From the NCBI GenBank assembly GCA_028684095.1, contig JAQUGQ010000011.1, forward strand, positions 1 through 56,165: a DNA stretch of 56,165 nt, written 5' to 3'. Made by a program: the position numbers and the translations under genes. Shown here in pieces: positions 1 through 7,892 of this stretch. Each line of letters starts with the position of its first letter. Positions within the stretch are counted from its first letter, which is position 1. The notes under the pieces are model-generated. The model worked only from the letters and a program-made list of their open reading frames with translations. It was not told the origin of the DNA and did no database searches. The stretch is from Clostridia bacterium. GTDB lineage: Bacteria; Bacillota; Clostridia; TANB77; CAG-465.

Positions 1-93
1 CCTTTTAAGGGTAGCTAGAGTATAAATTGCGATTGTCGTAATAATGTGTACTTTTAGGTACTCGCAAGTATCATGCCCTTATAGGGCGAAAAT

Positions 94-120
94 AATACCG
101 CCTGTTTTACAGGCGGATGT
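94..120 (+). promoter_or_regulatory. GC-rich hairpin in leader of the radical SAM gene
   Basis: CCGCCTG (99-105) is followed by a short TTTTA loop and the complementary CAGGCGG (111-117 region), giving a perfect 7-bp stem in very AT-rich DNA. It is followed by TTTATTATTATTTT and then the strong SD AAGGAGG (134-140). It could be the terminator of a gene ending left of the window, for example a small precursor peptide, or a leader structure of the maturase. Positions 1-93 hold no supported gene. Confidence 0.5.
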
Positions 121-147
121 TTATTATTATTTTAAGGAGGGCTTTCA

Positions 148-1392
148 ATGAGTAATGTTAAATTTAGAAAAGAGGATAATGGATATCTGGTGTATTTCAC
201 AAACGAAAGAACAAATACAATGGTTAATGAAACAGGTAAAATAGCGCTTGATATGATAGTTAACGAAGGAAAAACAGTTGATGATGTTATTGAATTTTTC
301 ACAGCGGAATATGAAGGAGCAGAGAAAGGGCAAATTGAAAAAGAAATAAAGGAGTATTTAAAAGAAATTCTAGATCGGCTTGGAAAAAATACTTTTAACG
401 AAGCTGAACAACTTCTTTTAAAAGCTCCTCTCGGTGTTGAAATTGAAATTACTACAGCATGCAACATGAGATGTAGACATTGTTTCCAAGGGGATTATCC
501 TCAAAAGTATATGGAACTTGAGAAATTTAAGGAAATAGTTGATATACTTTACGATACAAATGTTTATGAAATTAATTTAGTGGGTGGCGAAATATTCTGT
601 CATAAAGATTTAGATCAAATGATAATGTATCTCAAAAATAAGAATATGGCTATTACTATTGTTACAAACGGACTTGCTATTGATGATGAATGGGCTGATA
701 TTCTTGCAGACCTACCAAATCTTCACCTTTTACTTAGCATGGACGGTATTGGACAGGTTCACGATTATATAAGAGGCGAAGGCAAATATGTTAAACTGCA
801 AGAAACATTAAAAAAACTACAGCAAAGAAATATTAATGTTGAAGTTTTAACAACGCTTAATGCTTATAACTCTAAATATGTAGATGAAATTGTTGACTAC
901 ACAAAGGAAACGGGTATTCCGGCTAATTTCAATCTTTTCAAGCCATTTGGGGATAGACATAAAGATTTGATTTTGGATCCTAATGAATTCTTTTTAATAA
1001 TGAAAAAATTATTATTTAAAAGAACAAAAGAGGGATATAAATTAGGTATTTCTGATGCAAGTTTGGTGGCATATATGCTAGGTTTACCTGAAAGAAATGA
1101 ATGTACAGCTACTTTAGCGGGTCTTGTAATTACCGTTGATGGTAAAATGTTAACGTGTCCTTATCTTCTAGAAGTTGGATATTATAAGTTTGATGATTTG
1201 CCGGATTTTGATGAGAATTATATTGATGAATGGGCTAATGGAAAAATATTCAATGAATTTAGAAATAACGGACTTAAGAATTGTCAGGCAAGATCCCTTA
1301 TTTTTTCAGGAGATGTGAAAGGATATGATCCTTATGGTCTTGAAGCATATAAAAAAAATATACAATTTAACATTCAATCAGAGTCGATATAA
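148..1392 (+). CDS. Radical SAM/SPASM protein with PqqD-like N-terminal domain
   Basis: Predicted [4Fe-4S]/SAM radical enzyme of the peptide- or protein-maturase group. Residues about 1-80 look like a PqqD-type winged-helix peptide-recognition domain (small acidic, rich in helices). The radical SAM core follows at about 95-300, with the cluster motif CNMRCRHC, the CxxxCxxC form. The C-terminal third has a SPASM-like set of cysteines (NECTAT, LTCPYL, KNCQAR) for auxiliary clusters. The start at 148 is fixed by AAGGAGG seven bases upstream. PqqD plus SPASM fusion is typical of RiPP or quinohemoprotein-type maturases. The substrate peptide is not visible downstream and may lie left of the window. 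The C-terminus after the last Cys is longer than needed for SPASM and unassigned. Exact reaction unknown. Confidence 0.8.
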   Translation: MSNVKFRKEDNGYLVYFTNERTNTMVNETGKIALDMIVNEGKTVDDVIEFFTAEYEGAEKGQIEKEIKEYLKEILDRLGKNTFNEAEQLLLKAPLGVEIEITTACNMRCRHCFQGDYPQKYMELEKFKEIVDILYDTNVYEINLVGGEIFCHKDLDQMIMYLKNKNMAITIVTNGLAIDDEWADILADLPNLHLLLSMDGIGQVHDYIRGEGKYVKLQETLKKLQQRNINVEVLTTLNAYNSKYVDEIVDYTKETGIPANFNLFKPFGDRHKDLILDPNEFFLIMKKLLFKRTKEGYKLGISDASLVAYMLGLPERNECTATLAGLVITVDGKMLTCPYLLEVGYYKFDDLPDFDENYIDEWANGKIFNEFRNNGLKNCQARSLIFSGDVKGYDPYGLEAYKKNIQFNIQSESI

Positions 1393-1410
1393 TCAAGATC
1401 AAGTTTCTCA

Positions 1411-1485
1411 TATACAACTTGATATAAGTTGTATAATCAGTAGAGGCAGTTAGAAAACAATCACATTAAATATGTTTTCTAACTG
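1411..1485. repeat. Two consecutive perfect inverted repeats between radical SAM and ABC-F genes
   Basis: A 10-bp perfect inverted repeat (TATACAACTT 1411-1420 with AAGTTGTATA 1426-1435, 5-nt loop) is followed by a 12-bp perfect one (CAGTTAGAAAAC 1447-1458 with GTTTTCTAACTG 1474-1485). Neither has a long U tail, so they are weak terminators at best. They lie just upstream of the ABC-F promoter and could instead be operators. Confidence 0.6.
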
Positions 1486-1492
1486 ATATCTA

Positions 1493-1521
1493 TTGATTAT
1501 ATATTGTAAAGTTGGTATAAT
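1493..1521 (+). promoter_or_regulatory. Sigma-A promoter of the ABC-F gene
   Basis: TTGATT (1493-1498), 17-bp spacer, TATAAT (1516-1521). The predicted transcript has only a very short leader before SD GAGGTGAG (1531-1538), so it leaves no room for a long attenuator of the type seen before some antibiotic-resistance ABC-F genes. Confidence 0.75.
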
Positions 1522-1544
1522 AGTATAAGTGAGGTGAGAGAAAT

Positions 1545-3173
1545 ATGTTGGAAGTAAAAGATATAACTTATAGCATTAATTCTAAAATTATTCTTAATAA
1601 TATTTCTTTTAAGTTAAACCATGGAAATAAAATAGGCTTAATTGGCAGTAACGGAGTTGGTAAAAGTACATTGCTTAAAATAATAATAGGAGAATTGCAA
1701 CAAGAAGAAGGAAATGTGTTTAAAGCAAAGGAGACTCTTATAGGGTATTTTAAACAAGAGATGGAAATATTGGATACTTCAAAAACTGTATCAGAATATA
1801 TAAAAGATCATGTTGGTATTATTGATATTGAAAATGAAATGTCTAAATTAGAAGAAAATTTAAATGTTCCTGAAAACTTGGAAAAATATTCACAGTTGCA
1901 AGAAGTTTATTTAGCATTAGATGGATATAATTTTGAGTATAAGATTAGTACTATGTTAAACGGTATTGGAATATGTGAATCAAGGAAAAACGATACTATA
2001 CAAAATTTAAGCGGTGGGCAAAAAAGCAAAGTAATGCTTATAGCTGTTCTTTTAAAAGGGGCTGATTTATTACTTTTAGATGAACCTACAAATAACCTTG
2101 ATATTAATGCTTTAAAATGGCTTGAAGATTACTTAAGTAAAGTTGATGTGCCTTTAATGATGGTTTCGCATGACAGGGTTTTTCTTGATAAGATAATTAA
2201 CAAAGTTATATATATTGACTATTTTACAAGAAAGGCTATAGAATACAAAGGAAATTTTTCAAACTATTTAGAAGTTATGCAATCAAAGTACGATACTGAT
2301 TTAAAACTTTTTGAAGAACAACAAGAGGAAATTTCTAAGATTAAAAAAGATATAAAACAGAAAAAAGGTTGGGCTATAGCTGGAAGGTTTCAAAATGTTA
2401 AGGACAATGACAAATATACTAAGGGATACGAGAGAGATAGAGCTAGTTCCCTTGCAAAGGCAGCAAAGTCATCTGAGAAGAAGCTTGAACAAATGCAAAA
2501 ATATGAAAGACCAAAACAACTTTCTAAGCTTAAAATAAATATATCTGCAGATGAAAAAGAAGGAAATTGTAGTATTTTTTTAAAAGATTTATCTTGCGGC
2601 TATGATTATAGTATATTAGATAATATAAATTATGCTATAGAAATGGGTAAAAAAGTTGTGATTATAGGAGAAAATGGTTCTGGTAAAACAACATTAATTA
2701 AAACTATTATTGGAATTTTAAAACCGATTGATGGGGAGGTTATTATAGGTTCAGGAATCAAGCTAGCATACATGTCTCAAGAATCAGAAAAAAATGATAC
2801 AAGGACATTAAAAGCGTATATGTTGTCTAAAGTTAAAGAGGATCTAGGTAAAATATTTACAGTTTTAAGTAAATTTGGAATTGATTACGAGGACAGAGAT
2901 AAGCATATCACAAAATTCAGTCCGGGACAAAGATTAAGGATAGAGCTTTCTGTTTTTTCACTTCTAAATATCAATACTCTAATTTTAGATGAACCAACAA
3001 ATCATTTGGATTTAGATTGTCTAGAAGCTTTAGAAAACGTTATATCTGAGTTTGAGGGTATAATAATAGTAATTACGCATGACAGAAGATTTATATCTAA
3101 ATTAGGGAATGCTGAAATTTTAAAAATACAGGATTGTAATTTAATTAGCATTGATGATAAAGAAGTGTATTAA
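1545..3173 (+). CDS. ABC-F family ATPase (possible ribosome-protection type)
   Basis: Soluble tandem ABC ATPase of the ABC-F class, 542 aa, which acts on ribosomes rather than membranes. The first ABC domain has Walker A GSNGVGKST (about 34-42), signature LSGGQ (about 155) and Walker B LLLLDEPTNNLD. A lysine-rich linker (about 240-330) corresponds to the ABC-F tRNA-interaction arm. The second ABC domain has GENGSGKTT (about 372), a degenerate signature FSPGQ (about 458) and [11 protein letters not shown] (about 479-489). No transmembrane segments. SD GAGGTGAG supports the start. Family members either rescue stalled ribosomes or confer antibiotic resistance by target protection; which one cannot be told here. 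The 3' end (2968-3173) is duplicated at 16938-17143 as part of a gene fusion. Confidence 0.88.
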   Translation: MLEVKDITYSINSKIILNNISFKLNHGNKIGLIGSNGVGKSTLLKIIIGELQQEEGNVFKAKETLIGYFKQEMEILDTSKTVSEYIKDHVGIIDIENEMSKLEENLNVPENLEKYSQLQEVYLALDGYNFEYKISTMLNGIGICESRKNDTIQNLSGGQKSKVMLIAVLLKGADLLLLDEPTNNLDINALKWLEDYLSKVDVPLMMVSHDRVFLDKIINKVIYIDYFTRKAIEYKGNFSNYLEVMQSKYDTDLKLFEEQQEEISKIKKDIKQKKGWAIAGRFQNVKDNDKYTKGYERDRASSLAKAAKSSEKKLEQMQKYERPKQLSKLKINISADEKEGNCSIFLKDLSCGYDYSILDNINYAIEMGKKVVIIGENGSGKTTLIKTIIGILKPIDGEVIIGSGIKLAYMSQESEKNDTRTLKAYMLSKVKEDLGKIFTVLSKFGIDYEDRDKHITKFSPGQRLRIELSVFSLLNINTLILDEPTNHLDLDCLEALENVISEFEGIIIVITHDRRFISKLGNAEILKIQDCNLISIDDKEVY

Positions 3174-3213
3174 AGAAAAAAGAAGTCACTAAAATTGTGA
3201 TTTCTTTTTTCTT
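3173..3213 (+). terminator. Intrinsic terminator after ABC-F
   Basis: AAAGAAAAAAGAAGTCAC and GTGATTTCTTTTTTCTTT form a long stem with a T-rich 3' arm directly after the stop codon. The same element is found with each duplicated ABC-F tail (17143-17183 and 17960-18003), with compensated changes in the stem. Confidence 0.8.
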
Positions 3214-3273
3214 TAATAACATACTATAATAAATACGTAATAAAATTTTTAATGCAAAATTATACAAAACTAA

Positions 3274-3318
3274 AAGAAAAACACTAATTTACATTAATTT
3301 GTAATTTAGTGTTTTTCT
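3274..3318 (-). terminator. Terminator of the transglutaminase-like gene (copy 1)
   Basis: AAAAACACTAA and TTAGTGTTTTT form a stem immediately 3' of the minus-strand stop codon, with A-rich flanks giving a U tail on that strand. Copies 2 and 3 of the gene have a different terminator here. Confidence 0.65.
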
Positions 3319-3319
3319 C

Positions 3320-3868
3320 TTATTCTTTACACCATTTCTGAAACTCTATAGAGCTAATCTCAAATACTGGTTTTAAATATTGTTTGCATGTAAAATTATC
3401 CTCTGTAATTTTTATAGTATAATCTTGTTCTATCCAGTTTCTAAAACAATTAGTTAAAGTCTCTATAACTTCGGTTTTATCTTTATATTCAAAAATACCA
3501 TTTTCATTGTTAGATGAATTATCTTCAATATTATACCAAATGTCATCTTTATTATATACAATAAATGTATGAGTATTATGAATTTTCAGTTTTTCATCTA
3601 AATATTCAATATAGTATGTTTCATTATAGATATTGTTATAATTTAAATAATTTCTATAAAGTTCTACAACGTCCCAACAGTCACCACAATTATTTTGTAA
3701 TAGTAAAGCTGGATTTTGTAATACATATAATTTATCTATATCTATTTTTTCAAAATTTTTAGGAAAATATTTATTATTATTTTTATCAACAAATCCATAC
3801 GTAATATTTTCTTTTATGTATCTATATAGCTCATAAGGATTTAATTTATATAATTCATTTAATTTCAT
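3320..3868 (-). CDS. Transglutaminase-like/papain-fold hypothetical protein, copy 1
   Basis: 182-residue protein, not matched to a named family. It shows a likely Cys-His-Asp/Glu arrangement of the transglutaminase/papain-like superfamily: a Cys in CGDCWDVVEL (about 65-75) at a helix start, a His in THTFIVY (about 100-107), and an acidic residue in WYNIED (about 113-118). No signal peptide or membrane segment. The start at 3868 (MKLNELYKL) follows GGTG on the minus strand; an upstream GTG is less likely. Two further copies lie at 17285-17833 (same length, no indels) and 18103-18490 (truncated), so the gene has been amplified with the ABC-F tail. Function inferred only from the fold-like motifs; peptidase, amidase or transferase are all possible. 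Confidence 0.6.
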   Translation of the reverse strand: MKLNELYKLNPYELYRYIKENITYGFVDKNNNKYFPKNFEKIDIDKLYVLQNPALLLQNNCGDCWDVVELYRNYLNYNNIYNETYYIEYLDEKLKIHNTHTFIVYNKDDIWYNIEDNSSNNENGIFEYKDKTEVIETLTNCFRNWIEQDYTIKITEDNFTCKQYLKPVFEISSIEFQKWCKE

Positions 3869-4018
3869 AATTATCACCAGTAATAGTATATCAAAAAAAG
3901 GAATTGTTTTAAACTGAATTTAGAAAAAAGAAATAAATATAGGGAAATTTTAGTATATTCATATAAAAAAGCTGATTTTTATATATTGTTAAGAGTCTGT
4001 TAAAATATAATTATTTTA

Positions 4019-4047
4019 TTGTTATTTCATTTAATATATGATAAAAT
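4019..4047 (+). promoter_or_regulatory. Sigma-A promoter of the VOC gene
   Basis: TTGTTA (4019-4024), 17-bp spacer, TAAAAT (4042-4047), 26 nt upstream of the start codon with SD AGAGGTG between. Confidence 0.6.
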
Positions 4048-4073
4048 ATAACAATAAATAAAGAGGTGAAGCC

Positions 4074-4481
4074 ATGAAATTTAATAAATTAATACCAGAG
4101 CTAACAGTTAGTGATATAGATAAGAGTAAAGAATTTTATATAGAAGTACTTGGGTTTGAATTAGAATATGAACGTTTAGAAAATAAATTTGCCTTTATCT
4201 CTCTAAAAGAGTGCCAAATAATGTTGCAAGAAAAAACAGACTCAGATAAATGGGATAAGTCTTTATTAGAATATCCTTTTGGAAGAGGAATAAACTTTCA
4301 AATTGATGTAGAAAACATAGATGATATATACTCAAGTATAATAAATAAGCAATATAAAATAGAAGTTGACATTGAATTTAATGAGTACAGAGAAAATGAT
4401 AAAATATGGAAAGAGAAAGAATTTTTAATAAGAGATCCAGACGGATATTTATTAAGATTTGCTCAGACATTAAACTATTAA
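4074..4481 (+). CDS. VOC superfamily protein (glyoxalase/bleomycin-resistance fold)
   Basis: 135-aa single-module vicinal-oxygen-chelate protein, typical length for a half-dimer bleomycin-resistance/glyoxalase-like protein. Features: N-terminal [21 protein letters not shown] strand-helix (about 8-28), the central LEY..PFGRGINFQIDV segment, and the C-terminal IRDPDGYLLRF metal-ligand strand (about 122-132). It may bind drugs or a small electrophile. The SD AAGAGGTG is well placed. It sits next to the ABC-F gene, a combination compatible with antibiotic tolerance, which is inference. The first 205 nt are repeated at 16733-16937, where they are fused to the ABC-F tail. Confidence 0.8.
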   Translation: MKFNKLIPELTVSDIDKSKEFYIEVLGFELEYERLENKFAFISLKECQIMLQEKTDSDKWDKSLLEYPFGRGINFQIDVENIDDIYSSIINKQYKIEVDIEFNEYRENDKIWKEKEFLIRDPDGYLLRFAQTLNY

Positions 4482-4514
4482 TATATTATCTTTATAAAGG
4501 ATGTTAAAATATAT

Positions 4515-4558
4515 AAAACCAAAAGAAGTTCTAGCTTAAAAAACTAGAGCTTCTTTTT
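4515..4558. repeat. Terminator-like direct repeat flanking the island (left copy)
   Basis: A 44-nt block matches 17236-17279 and 18054-18097 at about 37 of 44 positions; the invariant parts are AAAACCAAAAGAA and TAAAAAACTAG. The left copy also forms a hairpin (AGAAG-TCTAG / CTAGA-CTTCT) followed by TTTTT, so it serves as an intrinsic terminator for the neighbouring genes. Position next to the integrase end makes it a candidate old attachment-site remnant, or simply a terminator copied in the duplications. Confidence 0.5.
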
Positions 4559-5767
4559 CCAGGTAGTCTGTAAATTTAGATATCTCAGCTGTTTCGAATT
4601 GTTCTAATACGTGAGAGTATGTATCAAGTGTTATTTGAATGTTACTATGACCTAGTAATTTAGATAGCACTTTTATATTCATACCAGACTCTAAACATCT
4701 AGTAGCAAATGTATTTCTTAGCATATGGAAGTTTGTATTCCATAAGTTTTTTGTAAAGTCACCATCACTTGATTTAATATCTTTATTTATATCTAGTTCC
4801 TTATCAACCTTCTGACATACTCTATGAAAAGAAGATATGACTGAACTATTATCAGCAAGTTTTCCATAGCAAGTAGGGAAGAGTAAACCATTATCAATAT
4901 ACAAATCCTTGTATTGTTTTTTATGCTTCTTGTTTCGTTCAATTTGAGATTTTAAGACAGTTTTAGTAGCAGGACACATAAATTTGGTATAAGCCTGGTA
5001 GAAGAGACTGTTTTAGTCGTATCTATTGTACGAGCTAGTCTATTAGTATCTGTGTCTTTGTATTGCATACAGTTTTTATTTATATTAATTGCTTTATTCT
5101 CAAAATTTATATCAGATACATTAAGAGCTAGTAGTTCACCTAATCTTGCACCAGAGTATATAGCAAGTATAAATAAGTTCTGCCAGTATTCATCTCTGCA
5201 AGCTTCAATAAATAACTTTTGTTGATCTAAGGTTAAAGAGGTTTTCTCTTTCTTTGCTATTTTAGATTTAGGTAGTATAACACCCTTAACTGGGTTCTTA
5301 TGAATCATATCATTTAATACAGCTTTCTCTAAAGAGGCATTAAGTAATTGATAAAACTTTTTAACACTTGATCTGCTATGAGTATTAGACTTTTTAGACA
5401 AGAAGAGTTGAACTTGATGATTAGATATATCTTGCAGTTTAACATGACCAAATACAGGAGTGAGGTGAACCTCAATATCATTTATATATCTTGTGTAAGT
5501 AGACATTTTTAAAGTATGCCTTTTATATGATTCTAACCAAGTACTTATCCATTCACCAAAGGTTATATTACTAGGCTCAACATATTGATTAAATTTAATA
5601 TCATTTAGAAGAGTATTCATCTTGCTTTTAACTTCAAGTCTAGTTTTACCATATATGGTTCTACGCTTAATACTTCCATTAGGGTTATATCCAATACTAA
5701 TTTGACCACACCATCTATTAATAGACGATTTAAAAAATATACTTCCTTCACCATTACCACGTGCCAT
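4536..5767 (-). pseudogene. Frameshifted tyrosine integrase
   Basis: Phage/ICE-type tyrosine recombinase split into two overlapping frames. The upstream part (5767-4952) has the AP2-like arm-binding start (GEGSIFFKSSINRWCGQIS), a SAM-like core-binding domain and the first catalytic Arg in SGARLGELLAL. The downstream part (4979-4536) has HMLRNTFATR (catalytic H-x-x-R), LLGHS and TLDTYSHV (nucleophilic Tyr). Joined, they make a complete enzyme of about 405 aa. The break is at about 4973-4980: an extra GT (TGTGT where TGT restores ...IPNLCPATKTV... in one frame). So only a 2-nt duplication inactivates it, either recent decay or a sequencing error. It lies at the left end of the island next to the 4515-4558 repeat, as expected for an integrase. 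Confidence 0.88.
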
Positions 5768-5835
5768 ACTATCACCACCTTAATATATATAAGAACCTAT
5801 GTTTGTTTAAAGATTAAAAAAATAAAAAATACATC

Positions 5836-6156
5836 TTATTTCTTTTTAGACTTTATAAACTGAATGAATCTATTAACTTCTTCAATATCATCTTCTGTTA
5901 AATCTTCCATAGCTGTTTTTAATCCATTGTATGAAGCTATAGCATAGTTATTAGATCTTTCACTCGTAGTGCCAAGAAGATAATCAACAGAAACATCAAA
6001 GCACTCAGAAAGGTTCTTAAGAACTTTTATAGTAGGAATACGTGTACCATTTTCATATGCACTTATAGAGCTATGATTAACTCCAACAGTTTTAGCAACT
6101 GTATCAAGAGTAAATTCAAATTCTTTTCTAAGCTGTCTAATTCTTGTACCTAACAT
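5836..6156 (-). CDS. Xre-family repressor (HTH_3)
   Basis: 106-aa DNA-binding protein. The lambda-repressor-like HTH covers about residues 1-62 (LGTRIRQLRKEF... TVAKTVGVNHSSISAYENGTRIPTIKVL), followed by DVSVDYLLGTT typical of phage immunity repressors, and an acidic/helical C-terminal dimerisation tail. The start at 6156 is chosen because AAAGAGGT lies just upstream on the minus strand; the longer frame to 6195 has no RBS and overlaps the promoter. It probably controls the divergent promoters at 6186-6305 and hence the element's own lysogeny-like state. Confidence 0.88.
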   Translation of the reverse strand: MLGTRIRQLRKEFEFTLDTVAKTVGVNHSSISAYENGTRIPTIKVLKNLSECFDVSVDYLLGTTSERSNNYAIASYNGLKTAMEDLTEDDIEEVNRFIQFIKSKKK

Positions 6157-6185
6157 AATATATACCTCTTTCAAATCATAAATGA

Positions 6186-6305
6186 ATTTTACCACAGAGA
6201 GTATAAAATGTCAAGTATTTTTGTTTAATATATCAATGTTTTGTTACTCTGTGTATAAAAACAGGGTAGAATACCATTGACATGAGGGTACTCAGATAGT
6301 ATAAT
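6186..6305. promoter_or_regulatory. Divergent promoters and operator between repressor and excisionase-like gene
   Basis: Minus-strand promoter: TTGACA (complement of 6209-6214), 17-bp spacer, TAAAAT (6186-6191). Plus-strand promoter: TTGACA 6277-6282, 17-bp spacer, TATAAT 6300-6305. Inverted arms CACAGAGAGTATA (about 6193-6205, inside the minus promoter) and TTACTCTGTGTATA (about 6244-6257) look like operators for the Xre protein. A genetic-switch layout as in temperate phages and ICEs. Confidence 0.75.
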
Positions 6306-6340
6306 ATGTTACAGAAAGGGATGAAAAAGGAGGAAATAGA

Positions 6341-6568
6341 ATGGTTAGTAAAAAATGTTTAATAGGTTCGTGGGATGATATGCCACAGATGTTAACACCT
6401 CAAGATATAATGAAGCTAGGATTTTCAAAACAAATAGTATATAGGTGCTTTCATAGAACAGACTTCCCAAGAATTAATATAAGTGGAGCATTTACAGTAG
6501 ACAAAAACAAGTTTATGAAATGGCTAGATAAAAACACCAACACATATGATAAAAGATATGTAGACTGA
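6341..6568 (+). CDS. Excisionase-like helix-turn-helix protein
   Basis: 75-aa small DNA-binding protein resembling the HTH_17/excisionase group: LTPQDIMKLGFSKQIVYRCFHRTDFPRINISGAFTVDKNKFMKWL, with a winged-helix recognition region (about 18-62). It is preceded by AAGGAGGAAATAGA and directly driven by the repressor-regulated rightward promoter. Role as Xis or as a second regulator of the island is inferred from position. The integrase it would partner is now frameshifted. Confidence 0.75.
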   Translation: MVSKKCLIGSWDDMPQMLTPQDIMKLGFSKQIVYRCFHRTDFPRINISGAFTVDKNKFMKWLDKNTNTYDKRYVD

Positions 6569-6894
6569 AAATATAAACAGTGGTTAAAGAGGGAAATAGA
6601 TAAAAAATTATATAAAAATATTAAACTAAATATTATATTAATTAGTTAATAACACTAGAGGTTACTGTAATTACACCCCCCGCCATAAAATCTCTACAAG
6701 TAATTAAAAGGGAACGGAAGGGTCAGTCGCGTTAAACATTTCGCAAGTTAGGGGAGGGGGTATAATAATATTGCTGAGATTCCTTCTAGTTGCTTGGTTT
6801 TTTAACTAATTTGTCAATATTTGTCAATGATTATTGTATTAAAAATTATTATGAAATTAATTGAATATATTTGCAAACTTTTTTACTGGTTTGA
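6569..6894. other. Gene-free stretch with an unusual GC-rich block
   Basis: No ORF with an RBS is visible. The stretch has a locally C/G-rich section at about 6672-6765 (ACACCCCCCGCC at the left, GGGGAGGGGGTATA at the right, with GGGAACGGAAGGGTCAGTCGCG between) in otherwise 20-25% GC DNA. The two ends are roughly complementary and could pair. Later it has two copies of TTTGTCAAT (about 6811-6828). It could be a recombination or transfer site, or a structured RNA. Confidence 0.4.
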
Positions 6895-6923
6895 TTGAAT
6901 TAAATAAAAATATATTGTATAAT
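6895..6923 (+). promoter_or_regulatory. Promoter of the restriction-modification operon
   Basis: TTGAAT (6895-6900), 17-bp spacer, TATAAT (6918-6923), 31 nt before the methyltransferase start. Confidence 0.65.
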
Positions 6924-6953
6924 AGGCTTGTAAGAAAATGAGGTGCTGTGTTT

Positions 6954-7892
6954 ATGAAAAAGAGAAGTTTACATCCATTTATAAAGTGGGTAGGTGGTAA
7001 GTCAGGACTAATAAAAGATATAGATAGTAAATTACCTATTGAATTCAAATCAGGTAATATTAAAAAATATATAGAACCATTTGTTGGTGGTGGAGCGATG
7101 TTGTTTCATGTACTTGAAAATTATGATATTAAATCAATATATATACATGATACAAACAAAGAGCTTATAAATACTTATGAAGTAGTGAAAAATAATGTTA
7201 ATGAGTTGATAAAAAAACTAAATATATTCCAAGAAGAATATATGTTAACCGATATGGAAGATAGAGTTAATTATTTTTATAATAAAAGAAAAGAATATAA
7301 CAAAGGCATAGAGAACGGATATGAAGAACGAAAAGTAGAACAGGCATCATTATTTATATTCCTAAATAAAACTTGCTTTAATGGATTATATAGAGTAAAC
7401 AGCAAAGGGTTATTTAATGTACCAACAGGTAAATACAAGAATCCTAATATATGTGACAGAGAAAACTTATTAAACGTAAGTGAAGCATTGCAAAAGGTTA
7501 TAATAGAACATAGTGATTATAAAGAATGTGCAAAGAATGTTACAAATAATAGCTTTGTATATTTTGATCCACCATATAGGCCAATATCAAAAACTTCAGC
7601 GTTTGTGTCATATTCCAAAGATGATTTTAATGATGAACACCAAAAGGAATTAGCTAGCTTCTATAATTCATTAGATATGAAGGGTGCATATTTAATGTTA
7701 AGTAATTCTAATCCTAAAGTAATAAACAAAGAAGATATATTCTTTGAAGAGATATATGAAGGATATAATTTAAATGAAGTATACGCAAAAAGATTTATTA
7801 ATTCAGATGCTACAAAAAGAGGAGCTATATCAGAATTATTAATCACAAATTATGAAGGAGAAGAAAGCTATGCAAAAATTAGAGTTGTATAA
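6954..7892 (+). CDS. Dam-type adenine-N6 DNA methyltransferase (GATC, DpnM/MboI-like)
   Basis: 312-aa D12-class (alpha) m6A methyltransferase. N-terminal HPFIKWVGGKSGLI and YIEPFVGGGAMLF form the SAM-binding motifs (about 4-50), and VYFDPPYRPI (about 200) is catalytic motif IV (DPPY). The sequence is typical of Dam/DpnM enzymes that methylate GATC, here protecting host DNA from the neighbouring endonuclease. The start at ATG 6954 is preferred over GTG 6948 because GAGGTG (6940-6945) is correctly spaced for it. The 3' end overlaps the endonuclease gene by 23 nt, indicating translational coupling. Confidence 0.9.
   Translation: MKKRSLHPFIKWVGGKSGLIKDIDSKLPIEFKSGNIKKYIEPFVGGGAMLFHVLENYDIKSIYIHDTNKELINTYEVVKNNVNELIKKLNIFQEEYMLTDMEDRVNYFYNKRKEYNKGIENGYEERKVEQASLFIFLNKTCFNGLYRVNSKGLFNVPTGKYKNPNICDRENLLNVSEALQKVIIEHSDYKECAKNVTNNSFVYFDPPYRPISKTSAFVSYSKDDFNDEHQKELASFYNSLDMKGAYLMLSNSNPKVINKEDIFFEEIYEGYNLNEVYAKRFINSDATKRGAISELLITNYEGEESYAKIRVV

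Noticed and set aside
44-151. 35-codon frame overlapping the start of the radical SAM gene (ATGA overlap)
   Set aside because: No RBS and a composition unlike a peptide precursor; it spans the leader hairpin. Not supported as a gene.
4536-5767. Two separate integrase genes
   Set aside because: The two frames complete each other exactly and overlap at a 2-nt duplication, so they are one broken gene.
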